Of a stretch of 64,000 nucleotides of DNA, positions 1 to 7,796 are shown piece by piece. Position numbers and translations under genes: made by a program. The notes beneath the pieces are model-generated. The model searched no databases, had not been told where the DNA came from, and saw only the letters and a program-made list of their open reading frames with translations. The DNA comes from Streptococcus sp. k-402 (GTDB lineage: Bacteria > Bacillota > Bacilli > Lactobacillales > Streptococcaceae). Numbering within the stretch: the first letter of the stretch is position 1; every line of letters starts with the position of its first letter. Location of the stretch: assembly GCF_013277515.1 (NCBI RefSeq), contig NZ_VMNB01000006.1, positions 1 through 64,000 of the forward strand, given 5' to 3'.

Positions 1-44
1 ATAAATATATCCATAACTACAACTGCTTACTACAAGGAGAAATA

Positions 45-821
45 ATGGATTTAATTACAAGGCTCTTAGCAGAGAGAGAAGGAAAAGTACACGGTGGTAT
101 TTATGATATTACACAGAAACGCTTTGCTTATAATTCTAACCGAATTGAAGGAAGTCGTCTGACAGAAGAGCAGACTAGTTTAATTTATGAGACAAAGACG
201 ATCGCAAATATTGATGCAAAAGGAATCAAAATTGATGATTTGGTAGAAATGAATAATCATTTTAAATGTTTTGATTATATCTTAGATACCGTTAACGAGC
301 CACTGACAGAGGACTATATTAAAACACTGCATCGTATTCTAAAAAGTGGAACAAGTTCTGAGCATAACCCGATAGCTCCAGTTGGGCGTTATAAAGTATT
401 GCAAAATGAGGTAGGAAAAATTGCGACAGCTTCTGTTGAACAGACTGAAGATGAGATGCTTTCTTTACTGATTGGCTATGATTTGAAAAAACAGAAAGAT
501 TTAGATTACTTAACAAGTTTTCATGCACAATTTGAAAGGATTCATCCTTTCGCAGATGGCAATGGTCGAATAGGTCGATTGCTTTTGTATAAGCAATGCT
601 TAAAAGAAGGGCTTACCCCTTTTATTGTAGATGATATTAATAAGGCAACTTATTATTCAGCACTTGAAGCCTTTCAGGTTCACGATAACCGACAGCTATT
701 ATTTGATTATTTCCGATCTGAGCAACTTTTTTATATGAATTATCTTAAAAATAAAGGATTTGAAGGAGCTATCAATGATGAAAAAGAGGGGGACTTCATA
801 AAAAAGTCAGATAAATTCTAA
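45..821 (+). CDS. Fic family protein (predicted AMPylase, autoinhibited class)
   Basis: Fic enzymes usually transfer AMP or another nucleotide moiety onto target hydroxyls. The 258-residue protein carries the full catalytic motif HPFADGNGR at about residues 167-175, with the catalytic His, phosphate-binding glycines and terminal Arg intact. At residues 31-36 it has SNRIEG, which fits the (S/T)xxxE(G/N) inhibitory helix placed N-terminal to the core in class II Fic proteins. The start at 45 follows AAGGAGAAATA. No antitoxin-like gene is visible beside it, so it appears solitary and self-inhibited. It sits next to a transposase gene in an AT-rich accessory stretch. The target is unknown. Confidence 0.9.
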   Translation: MDLITRLLAEREGKVHGGIYDITQKRFAYNSNRIEGSRLTEEQTSLIYETKTIANIDAKGIKIDDLVEMNNHFKCFDYILDTVNEPLTEDYIKTLHRILKSGTSSEHNPIAPVGRYKVLQNEVGKIATASVEQTEDEMLSLLIGYDLKKQKDLDYLTSFHAQFERIHPFADGNGRIGRLLLYKQCLKEGLTPFIVDDINKATYYSALEAFQVHDNRQLLFDYFRSEQLFYMNYLKNKGFEGAINDEKEGDFIKKSDKF

Positions 822-1184
822 GAAAAGGTGCAACAGTTTAAGCTAAGAGGAGAAAGTCATCCCTGGAAAAAACAGTTATATTTATAAATCTAATTACAAA
901 TATAAACATAACTATAACTATAATTATAAAATCTGTTATATTAGTTGTGAGATGATGATTCTGACAACTGTACTGAGCTTGGTTCTTATATCAGGCTTTT
1001 ATTTTTACCTTGAAATAGAAACAGTTGAATTTCTGATACTCAATTAAATCACTTTAGTATTTTTCAATAATAAATAGGGCGTTGATTTTAATTTAAAGAA
1101 AAAGTCTATTTTATTATTGGAACAAAAATAAATTTGATGACTTGTTTTAAAAATCATACAATTTTCATAAGAATTGAAAGGGAA
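822..1184. other. AT-rich accessory intergenic region
   Basis: The stretch between the fic gene and the transposase is very AT-rich. It contains a run of short TAACTA/TAATTA-type repeats at about 905-930 and a 31-codon hydrophobic reading frame at 952-1047 that is discussed as a finding. No terminator, RNA gene or convincing promoter is evident. The left end of the insertion sequence must lie somewhere in its right half. Confidence 0.5.
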
Positions 1185-2539
1185 ATGAAAAATTGTATGA
1201 AACAATTTGATGAATTGAAATTTAGTAGTCAGGAACAAGAAAAGACAAAACAAAATTTTTTACAGCATATTGCACAGTATGATGAGTCGATAAGCTCTAG
1301 TATGAGATCTAAAGGATATCGTTGTAAAAATCAGTCTGAACGTACAGTAGCTTTTACATTTGGAGAAGTGACCTTTTCTAGAAAACGTTGGTATAAGAAT
1401 GGTGAATGTAGAATACCAGTTGATGAAATGTTAGGCTTAGAAAAGAATGTACGTCATTCACAGGAACTATTGTATCAAGCTGCGGTTCTAGCTACAAAAC
1501 TACCCTATCGTCAGGTAGGAGAGACAATTGAGATGGTTTATAATGTAACTGTCACTAAAGATACGGTCAATAAGGTCGTCAAATTAGCCAATCAATTACT
1601 AGAAGAAAAGGATGATTATCGATTTTTTAAAGAAGAGAAGAAGATTGAAAAAATTAAAGCAGATATCATCTACATCGAGGGAGATGGTGTATATGTGAAA
1701 ACATCTGAAGATGGTTCTGAAAAAAGGAATATGGATTTATCACATTTTGTAGTTCATACAGGCTCAAAACAGATTAGCCCAAATCGTTTTGAGCTAGAAA
1801 ATAAAAAAGAGCTTATCCGATTGGATAATCGCTCAGCTCGTAGAGAATTGTTGGATTTATTGGAAAATGAATATGAAATTACAAATGAGACCGTACTAGT
1901 TACCAATTCTGACTGTGGCAAGGGTTATACTCCACATGTATTTACTGAAATTGCTAAATCATTTAATGTTAAGAGACATGAGCATTTTTGGGACGAATAT
2001 CACTTGAATAAAGAAATTAAAGAATTTACAAAGTCTTATCCGAGAGAGTTGAGAGAAGACTTATTTCAAGCTATTAGAGAGCATAATAAGAAATTATTAA
2101 GGCGTTCACTAGATACTATAGAATCTTTGATTAGTAGTGAAGAGGGAGAGGAAAAATTTGAATATTATTCGAGTAGGTTAATGAGGAATTTTCAGTATAC
2201 GAAACCAGCGGAGATGAGAGGACTTCCAAAGGCAGGTATTGGGATTATGGAGAGCCAGCATAGAAAAATAACGTATAGAATGAAGCATAGAGGGATGTAT
2301 TGGACAAGTGAAGGTGGGATAGCCGTAGCGAATATGATATTGTTAGAACGTGAAGGAAAATTAAGAGATTTATTTTTTGGAGAATGGAAGAGGGACTATG
2401 ATAAGTATACTTCATTGGATCATATCAGTGCGGATAGTGTTCGACCTAAAAATGACTCTAAAGACTACAAACTTCCCCGTTTACATAAAAATATAGAAAA
2501 GATATTTAAGATGAAATAATTTAAGTGCTAATTTCAACG
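1080..2539 (+). mobile_element. ISLre2-family insertion sequence, approximate limits
   Basis: The element is defined by its transposase gene. Ends are tentative. CGTTGATTTTA at 1080-1090 is roughly inverted by TAATTTCAACG at 2529-2539, followed inward on both sides by TTTAA-like sequence, which would give about 1.46 kb. No target-site duplication is visible in the adjacent 9 bases, so the true ends may differ or be eroded. Confidence 0.35.
1185..2519 (+). CDS. ISLre2-family transposase (UPF0236)
   Basis: The gene encodes a DNA transposase of the ISLre2/UPF0236 family. About 444 residues are predicted from ATG 1185, which follows GAAAGGGA. The same frame is open from TTG 1134, but that start has no ribosome binding site. 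Recognisable family segments are IEGDGVYV about a third of the way in, NSDCGKGYTP and HFWDEYHLNK in the middle, and a C-terminal block around GIMESQHRK and RMKHRGMYW. The frame is uninterrupted, so the enzyme could be functional although the element ends are unclear. It lies between fic and the pyrimidine genes and marks the region as accessory. Confidence 0.9.
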   Translation: MKNCMKQFDELKFSSQEQEKTKQNFLQHIAQYDESISSSMRSKGYRCKNQSERTVAFTFGEVTFSRKRWYKNGECRIPVDEMLGLEKNVRHSQELLYQAAVLATKLPYRQVGETIEMVYNVTVTKDTVNKVVKLANQLLEEKDDYRFFKEEKKIEKIKADIIYIEGDGVYVKTSEDGSEKRNMDLSHFVVHTGSKQISPNRFELENKKELIRLDNRSARRELLDLLENEYEITNETVLVTNSDCGKGYTPHVFTEIAKSFNVKRHEHFWDEYHLNKEIKEFTKSYPRELREDLFQAIREHNKKLLRRSLDTIESLISSEEGEEKFEYYSSRLMRNFQYTKPAEMRGLPKAGIGIMESQHRKITYRMKHRGMYWTSEGGIAVANMILLEREGKLRDLFFGEWKRDYDKYTSLDHISADSVRPKNDSKDYKLPRLHKNIEKIFKMK

Positions 2540-2602
2540 AAAACAAAAATATAAATAAGCAAAAATTTCTAGTGAGATTTGGGCTTTTTTGGCGTGGAAT
2601 AA

Positions 2603-2630
2603 TTGACATTTATCCTGATTTTGGTATAAT
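2603..2630 (+). promoter_or_regulatory. Strong sigma-70-type promoter
   Basis: TTGACA at 2603-2608 and TATAAT at 2625-2630 are separated by 16 bp, with a TG before the -10. No protein gene follows within 400 bases. The promoter points into a hairpin-rich stretch treated here as a possible small RNA. Confidence 0.75.
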
Positions 2631-2636
2631 AGAGAT

Positions 2637-2785
2637 ATAAAAAACAACGAAAAAAGGAGTTGGAAATGAGCCTCCAACTCCGCAGAGTAACACAAACCAC
2701 ACTTGTATTACTCAGTCAATAAAATGATAGCATAAGAAGAAATCATTGTCAAGGGCTGAGCATACAAAAATGTTTAGCCCTTTCG
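2637..2785 (+). ncRNA. Candidate small non-coding RNA with three hairpins
   Basis: Downstream of a consensus promoter there is no open reading frame of note, but three stems are present. GGAGTTGGA (2656-2664) pairs with TCCAACTCC (2673-2681). GAGTAA (2685-2690) pairs with TTACTC (2708-2713). A 12-bp stem at 2752-2763/2770-2781 with two G-U pairs is followed by TTT and could be a weak terminator. It could instead be the leftover non-coding end of an insertion sequence, and I do not recognise it as a named RNA family. Confidence 0.4.
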
Positions 2786-2858
2786 TGTATCTGCATTTAT
2801 TTATATGGAAATCTGGGATTTCTCAAAAATCACGACACATACGTAACTATGTTTTTAC

Positions 2859-2887
2859 TTGACAAGTGCTAGTAGAAATAATAGAAT
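2859..2887 (+). promoter_or_regulatory. Promoter of pyrF-pyrE leader
   Basis: TTGACA (2859-2864) and TAGAAT (2882-2887) are separated by 17 bp, about 20 bases upstream of the PyrR leader motif. This is the only good promoter placed to drive the pyr genes. Confidence 0.75.
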
Positions 2888-2904
2888 AGTAAAAAACCTT
2901 TAAA

Positions 2905-2994
2905 GCAGTCCAGAGAGGCAGCTAAGGTTAGACGGTGAAAGGGTGGAGACTACCCATTTTTCGTGGAACCTTGCTGTTGGCAGGTTCCTTTTTT
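2905..2994 (+). promoter_or_regulatory. PyrR-dependent transcription attenuator
   Basis: AGTCCAGAGAGGC at 2908-2919 matches the conserved PyrR-binding loop (ARUCCNGNGAGGYU), and AAGG follows. A terminator hairpin lies downstream: GGAACCT (2965-2971) pairs with AGGTTCC (2982-2988), followed by six T residues. In this established mechanism UMP-loaded PyrR stabilises the anti-antiterminator, so the terminator forms when pyrimidines are plentiful. pyrR itself is not in this window. Confidence 0.9.
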
Positions 2995-3047
2995 CGTGGT
3001 TTCTGTTACCCAGACTCTCTCACTAGCAAAGGTAAAAGGAGAAACCT

Positions 3048-3749
3048 ATGCGAGAACATCGTCCAGTCATTGCTCTTGATTTTCCTAGTTTTGAGGCAGT
3101 CAAGGAATTTTTAGCTCTTTTCCCAGCAGAAGAAAGCCTTTATCTCAAGGTAGGGATGGAGCTTTATTACGCAACGGGTCCTGAGATTGTATCTTACTTG
3201 AAAGGTCTGGGTCATAGTATCTTTTTGGATCTCAAACTTCATGATATTCCCAATACAGTCAAGTCAGCCATGAAGGTCTTATCTAAGCTTGGTGTGGATA
3301 TGACCAATGTTCATGCGGCTGGGGGTGTAGAGATGATGAAGGCTGCGCGTGAAGGTCTTGGAAGTCAAGCCAAATTGATTGCTGTTACTCAGCTCACATC
3401 AACATCAGAGGCCCAGATGCAGGAGTTTCAAAATATCCAAACCAGCCTGCAAGAATCTGTCATTCATTATGCTAAGAAGACAGCTGAAGCGGGATTAGAC
3501 GGTGTTGTTTGCTCGGCTCAGGAAGTGCAAGTCATCAAGCAGGCTACCAAACCAGATTTTATCTGTCTGACACCGGGCATTCGTCCTGCAGGTGCTGTGG
3601 TTGGAGATCAAAAACGCGTTATGACACCTGCTGATGCCTATCAAATTGGGAGTGACTATATCGTAGTTGGACGTCCCATTACCCAAGCTGAGGATCCTGT
3701 TGCAGCTTATCATGCCATCAAGGATGAATGGACACAGGACTGGAATTAA
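3048..3749 (+). CDS. pyrF: Orotidine 5'-phosphate decarboxylase
   Basis: The cytoplasmic enzyme converts OMP to UMP, the last step of de novo pyrimidine synthesis. The 233-residue protein has the normal length and the family signature [10 protein letters not shown] at residues 61-70, containing the catalytic Asp-x-Lys-x-x-Asp array. The phosphate-binding end of the barrel is recognisable in LTPGIRPAG and VVGRPIT. The start follows AAAAGGAGAAACCT. It is the first gene of a two-gene unit with pyrE, 33 bp apart, behind a PyrR attenuator. Confidence 0.97.
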   Translation: MREHRPVIALDFPSFEAVKEFLALFPAEESLYLKVGMELYYATGPEIVSYLKGLGHSIFLDLKLHDIPNTVKSAMKVLSKLGVDMTNVHAAGGVEMMKAAREGLGSQAKLIAVTQLTSTSEAQMQEFQNIQTSLQESVIHYAKKTAEAGLDGVVCSAQEVQVIKQATKPDFICLTPGIRPAGAVVGDQKRVMTPADAYQIGSDYIVVGRPITQAEDPVAAYHAIKDEWTQDWN

Positions 3750-3782
3750 AGAATTAGATTAGAAAAACAAAAGGAGAAGACC

Positions 3783-4415
3783 ATGACACTTGCTAAAGAT
3801 ATCGCTAGCCACCTCTTGAAAATCCAAGCCGTTTACCTCAAACCAGAGGAGCCTTTCACTTGGGCCTCTGGTATCAAGTCACCTATTTATACGGATAACC
3901 GTGTAACTCTTGCCTATCCAGAAACTCGTACTCTCATTGAAGATGGTTTTGTAGATGCTATCAAAGAAGCCTTTCCTGAGGTTGAAGTGATTGCAGGGAC
4001 TGCAACAGCAGGGATTCCACACGGAGCTATCATTGCTGATAAGATGAATTTGCCGTTTGCTTACATCCGTAGCAAACCAAAAGACCACGGAGCTGGTAAC
4101 CAAATCGAAGGCCGTGTAGCTCAAGGTCAAAAAATGGTAGTGGTTGAAGACCTCATTTCAACGGGTGGTTCTGTTCTTGAAGCTGTAGCAGCAGCCAAAC
4201 GCGAAGGAGCAGATGTACTTGGAGTTGTAGCGATTTTCAGTTACCAATTGCCAAAAGCAGATAAGAACTTTGCGGATGCTGGTTTGAAATTGGTAACACT
4301 TTCAAACTATAGCGAGCTTATCCATCTAGCCCAAGAAGAAGGTTACATTACACCAGAAGGACTCGATCTTCTAAAACGCTTTAAAGAAGACCAAGAAAAT
4401 TGGCAAAATGCTTAA
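3783..4415 (+). CDS. pyrE: Orotate phosphoribosyltransferase
   Basis: The enzyme makes OMP from orotate and PRPP, feeding PyrF encoded just upstream. The 210-residue protein has the PRPP-binding loop [10 protein letters not shown] at about residues 120-129 and the [10 protein letters not shown] flexible catalytic loop near 97-105. The start follows AAAAGGAGAAGACC. A terminator follows at 4424, so pyrF-pyrE form one short operon controlled by the pyr leader. Confidence 0.97.
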   Translation: MTLAKDIASHLLKIQAVYLKPEEPFTWASGIKSPIYTDNRVTLAYPETRTLIEDGFVDAIKEAFPEVEVIAGTATAGIPHGAIIADKMNLPFAYIRSKPKDHGAGNQIEGRVAQGQKMVVVEDLISTGGSVLEAVAAAKREGADVLGVVAIFSYQLPKADKNFADAGLKLVTLSNYSELIHLAQEEGYITPEGLDLLKRFKEDQENWQNA

Positions 4416-4423
4416 AACATAGA

Positions 4424-4460
4424 AAATCAGGTAGTCACTAGGATTACCTGATTTCTTTTT
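4424..4460 (+). terminator. Rho-independent terminator after pyrE
   Basis: AAATCAGGTA (4424-4433) pairs exactly with TACCTGATTT (4445-4454), followed by CTTTTT. Confidence 0.9.
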
Positions 4461-4477
4461 GTGATGTTATTGGATCT

Positions 4478-4628
4478 TATACTCAATGAAAATCAAAAAG
4501 CAAACTAGGAAGATAGCCGCAGGTTGCTCAAAGCACTGCTTTGAGGTTGAAGATAAGACTGACGAAGTCAGTCACATATATAATCCAAGGCGAAGCTGAC
4601 GTGGTTTGAAGAGATTTTCGAAGAGTAT
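4478..4628 (-). repeat. BOX element (boxC-boxB-boxA order on the plus strand)
   Basis: The stretch runs from TATACTCAATGAAAATC to GAGATTTTCGAAGAGTAT, the two ends of the pneumococcal BOX repeat, with the ACTGACGAAGTCAGT and AGCACTGCTTTGAGG hairpins inside. The A-to-C direction reads on the minus strand. Its last base coincides with the first base of the stop-codon complement of the downstream minus-strand gene. Confidence 0.93.
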
Positions 4629-5494
4629 TAATCAACTTTTCCACCTTCAACAACTAGATCATCTGCTTTAGCAGCGTCACCGTAGGTTGGGTGGAGTGTT
4701 TTTTCATAGGCCTTGTGGAAGAAGTTTTCCTTACCTAATTTTTCAATATCTTTATTAATAAAGTCTAGCAATTCTTGGTTGCCTTTTTGAACTGCTGCTG
4801 CGATGGTATCTGGATTACCGAGGGAAGTAATTCCTACTTCAAATCCTTTATTTTCAAGCGCCCAAGCTAGGACTTCAGTATTGTCAGTTGAAAAGGCATC
4901 TCCACGTCCGTCAAGAAGAGCTTGGTAAGAGTCACTGTATTGGTCGTATTTTTGGAGTTTTACTTCTGGGTGATTTTTCTCAAAATAAGTTTCAGCGGTC
5001 GTTCCTTTTGTGACAATCAAGGTTTTACCTTCAAGTTGTTTGACGTCTGTAATGAGACCAGTCTTAGGTGATACGACACCCAGAGAAACTTTCATATATG
5101 GAAGGGCAAAATCAACTTGTTTCTTGCGTTCGTCAGTCACTGTAAAGTTGGCAAGAGTAATATCTACCTTGTTTGAAATCAAGTATTCAGCACGGTTGGC
5201 AGCGTCGACTGAAACGTATTTAACCTTGACGCCAAGGTCTTGCGCTAATTGGTTCCCAAGCTCAATATCGTAGCCTTGGTAAGAACCGTCATTGTCAACG
5301 TAACCAAAGGGTTTCTTGTCTCCAAATACGGCGATTCGTAGCTCACCGCTTTTTTTGATTTCATCAATTGTGCGAGCCTTGGCAGTGGTTTTGCCAGAGG
5401 ATGAACCAGCGTTTCCACCTGAGCTACAAGCAGTGACAAAGATAAGGGCAAAGGCAAGTGCCAAAACAGTTAAGAGTGGTTTGAGTAGTTTCAT
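4628..5494 (-). CDS. Amino acid ABC transporter substrate-binding lipoprotein
   Basis: This is a membrane-anchored solute receptor for a polar amino acid importer. The 288-residue protein has an N-terminal signal peptide and a lipobox ending in VTAC (Cys at residue 23), a serine-rich linker, then a complete SBP_bac_3 fold starting near RTIDEIKKSGELRIAVFG and containing GYDIELGNQLA. It is the last gene of a four-gene minus-strand operon (permease, permease, ATPase, receptor). A BOX element abuts its stop codon. The amino acid transported cannot be read from the sequence. Confidence 0.93.
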   Translation of the reverse strand: MKLLKPLLTVLALAFALIFVTACSSGGNAGSSSGKTTAKARTIDEIKKSGELRIAVFGDKKPFGYVDNDGSYQGYDIELGNQLAQDLGVKVKYVSVDAANRAEYLISNKVDITLANFTVTDERKKQVDFALPYMKVSLGVVSPKTGLITDVKQLEGKTLIVTKGTTAETYFEKNHPEVKLQKYDQYSDSYQALLDGRGDAFSTDNTEVLAWALENKGFEVGITSLGNPDTIAAAVQKGNQELLDFINKDIEKLGKENFFHKAYEKTLHPTYGDAAKADDLVVEGGKVD

Positions 5495-5505
5495 AAAAAT
5501 CTCCT

Positions 5506-6264
5506 TTATAGATATGAGCCAAATTGGCTAAAGTCAAAGACGTTTAAAAATTCCTGGGCTCGTTTGGTTTGCGGATTGGTAAAGAAGGCTTGAGCCGTTC
5601 CTTCTTCAGCGATTTTCCCTTGGTTGAGGAAGATAATCCGATCGGCAATTGCTTGGGCAAACTGCATTTCATGGGTTACTAAAATCATGGTACGGCCTTC
5701 TTGGGCCAAGTCGTTGATGAGTTCCAGAACCTCACGCACCATTTCTGGATCCAGCGAAGCAGTCACTTCGTCAAAGAGGATAATTTCTGGATGCATGAGG
5801 AGGGCACGGACAATTGCAACCCGTTGCTTCTGTCCACCAGATAATTGACGGGCAAAGCTATGTTGTTTATCTAGAAGTCCGACACGTTCTAGTAGTTGCA
5901 GAGCTTCTTCCGTTACTTCCTTCTTGTCCCTTCCTTGAGCTTTGATAGGGCCTAGGATGAGGTTTTGTAGGACATCCAGATGGGGAAAGAGTTCATAACT
6001 TTGAAAGACCATGCCAATCTTTTGGCGAACTAGGTGAAAGTCTTTTTTATTTTCAACGATAGACTGACCGTCCAGAAGAATATCTCCACCTTGAATACTT
6101 TCTAAGCCGTTGAGGCAACGAAGGAGGGTACTTTTTCCACAACCAGATGGCCCTAGGATAACCACAACTTCCCCTTTTTTGATATCTAGAGAAAGTCCTT
6201 GGAGGATGGGATTGTCTCCGAAGGATTTTTTTAGTTCCTTGATTTCTAAGATAGTTTCAGACAT
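5506..6264 (-). CDS. Polar amino acid ABC transporter ATP-binding protein
   Basis: This is the cytoplasmic ATPase of the importer (GlnQ/HisP type), 252 residues. Walker A GPSGCGKST lies at 38-46, the Q-loop near 88, signature LSGGQ at 141-145, and Walker B IILFDE at 161-166 with the catalytic Glu. The first codon directly abuts the end of the preceding permease gene, indicating translational coupling. The receptor gene starts 11 bp after it. Confidence 0.95.
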   Translation of the reverse strand: MSETILEIKELKKSFGDNPILQGLSLDIKKGEVVVILGPSGCGKSTLLRCLNGLESIQGGDILLDGQSIVENKKDFHLVRQKIGMVFQSYELFPHLDVLQNLILGPIKAQGRDKKEVTEEALQLLERVGLLDKQHSFARQLSGGQKQRVAIVRALLMHPEIILFDEVTASLDPEMVREVLELINDLAQEGRTMILVTHEMQFAQAIADRIIFLNQGKIAEEGTAQAFFTNPQTKRAQEFLNVFDFSQFGSYL

Positions 6265-6942
6265 TTAGTTCCTCCAATGTTTTTCTAGGTGAGTGGATAG
6301 TTTGGAAATAGGAAAGCAAACTGCGAAATACAAGACCAGAATGGTTCCATAAATCCAAAAGGAAGCGGTTGGGATGGTCAAGCGATTGCTATCGATGATT
6401 TGTTGTCCAACCTTGGTAACCTCTACAACTCCAATCAAAACAACCAAGGAGGTGGTTTTAATCATCCGAGTGACAAGATTGATAGCCTGCGGTAGCAGTC
6501 TTCTCAAGACCTGTGGGATGATGATGTGGTAGTAAAGTTGAACATTGGTTAAACCTAGCGCCTGTCCACTTTCAAACTGATGCTTAGGGAGGGAAGTGAT
6601 GGCCCCACGAACCAAGTCTCCCATTTCAGCTGTTCCCCAGAGGGTAAAAACGATAATAGCTGAAGTCTCACCTGAGATATTGATATTAAAGTTTCGAGCC
6701 AAGCCAAAGTAAACGATGAAAAGTAGCACCAGCTGGGGCATGATACGGATAAATTCCAGATACAATCGTGTTAAAAATCGTATGATTCTAGAATGGGAGG
6801 TCATGATGATTCCCATGACTGTTCCGAACATCATGGATAAGAGGACAGACAGGATGGATATACCAATCGTAACGCCCAATCCCTGTAAGATTCTCAGGAG
6901 ATTATTCCCCTGAAAGAGTACTTGGATTCCCGAATCCTGCAT
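6265..6942 (-). CDS. Amino acid ABC transporter permease (second of pair)
   Basis: This integral membrane subunit of the importer has 225 residues and several hydrophobic segments. It contains the EAA-like cytoplasmic loop ESGQALGLTNVQLYYHIIIP that docks on the ATPase. It overlaps the end of the other permease gene by about 40 bp and is followed without a gap by the ATPase gene. Like most polar amino acid systems, this one uses two related permeases. Confidence 0.93.
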   Translation of the reverse strand: MQDSGIQVLFQGNNLLRILQGLGVTIGISILSVLLSMMFGTVMGIIMTSHSRIIRFLTRLYLEFIRIMPQLVLLFIVYFGLARNFNINISGETSAIIVFTLWGTAEMGDLVRGAITSLPKHQFESGQALGLTNVQLYYHIIIPQVLRRLLPQAINLVTRMIKTTSLVVLIGVVEVTKVGQQIIDSNRLTIPTASFWIYGTILVLYFAVCFPISKLSTHLEKHWRN

Positions 6943-7582
6943 GGCGGAGCCTCCTTTCTATCCAGCTAAAGACCAGTGAGATGGGTAGCAGCATGATCAG
7001 ATAAGCAACTACCAACATAGCTAGCGCAATGTCTGTCTCATAATAGAGCCCAATCAAGTCCTTGGCGACGTACATGAGGTCGGCTAAAGCCACTGCTGAG
7101 AAAACAGAGGTTTCCTTGATGAGGAAAATGACATTGGCACTAAAAGACGGTAGAGCCACCGCTGTTGCTTGCGGAAGAACCACATAGCGAAAGACCTGTA
7201 CAGGTGTCAGACCGATAGCTAATCCAATCTCCTGCTGGGTTTGACTGACGGCTTCCAGCCCACTTCGGAAAGATTCTGCCATATAGGAGCCTCCTAAAAA
7301 GACCAGTCCTAAAGTGGCACAGACTTCTGAAGATAGGACAATCCCGATTCGGGGAAGACCGAAGTAGAGAAAGAAGAGTTGAATCAAAAGGGGCGTATTA
7401 CGTGACAATTCAATATAGGCTGTCGCTACTTGCGCCGAAACAGGGATTCGATAATGTCGGATGATACTAACGATTAAACCGAGCAGAAAGGATCCCAGAA
7501 TCCCCCAAACTGAAATATGCAAGGTTAGAAGAAATGCCTTTTGATATAGTGGTAGATATTGTTCAACAATGGACCAATCCAA
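6902..7582 (-). CDS. Amino acid ABC transporter permease (first gene of operon)
   Basis: This membrane permease has about 226 residues, including the EAA-type loop QEIGLAIGLTPVQVFRYVVL. The frame is open further upstream to 7714, but those residues look non-coding. A TTG at 7582 lies eight bases after GGGAGG and gives the usual family N-terminus beginning DWSIVEQYLP, so I choose it. An extended -10 (TGCTACAAT on the minus strand, near 7613-7621) sits just upstream, inside the longer frame, which supports the short form. Confidence 0.88.
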   Translation of the reverse strand: MDWSIVEQYLPLYQKAFLLTLHISVWGILGSFLLGLIVSIIRHYRIPVSAQVATAYIELSRNTPLLIQLFFLYFGLPRIGIVLSSEVCATLGLVFLGGSYMAESFRSGLEAVSQTQQEIGLAIGLTPVQVFRYVVLPQATAVALPSFSANVIFLIKETSVFSAVALADLMYVAKDLIGLYYETDIALAMLVVAYLIMLLPISLVFSWIERRLRHAGFGNPSTLSGE

Positions 7583-7719
7583 AAATAGAACCTCCCATCT
7601 AGAAATAATACAGTTATTGTAGCACTTAAAATCTCCTTTGGATAATATGTATTTTTTATTGTCGTTATAAGGATTTTTTATCATAGAAATAAAATTTCTG
7701 AAATTTCCAAACAAAACTC

Positions 7720-7748
7720 TTGAAAATGATTGAAAAAAGAGTTATTAT
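7720..7748 (+). promoter_or_regulatory. Probable lctO promoter
   Basis: TTGAAA (7720-7725) and TATTAT (7743-7748) are separated by 17 bp, about 50 bp before the lactate oxidase start. AAGCAAACGCTTACTT at about 7762-7777 lies between promoter and gene and resembles a catabolite-responsive cre site with one or two mismatches. Confidence 0.55.
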
Positions 7749-7796
7749 AGTTGTATAGTAAAAAGCAAACGCTTACTTAATCAAGGAGGACAGTTT

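Noticed and set aside
1080..2539. Possible terminal inverted repeats and target duplication of the ISLre2 element
   Set aside because: Only about 11 bp match imperfectly and no duplication is visible, so the ends are given as tentative only.
7762..7777. cre-like site before lctO
   Set aside because: It has at least one or two mismatches to the cre consensus. It is mentioned in the promoter entry but not called as a separate site.
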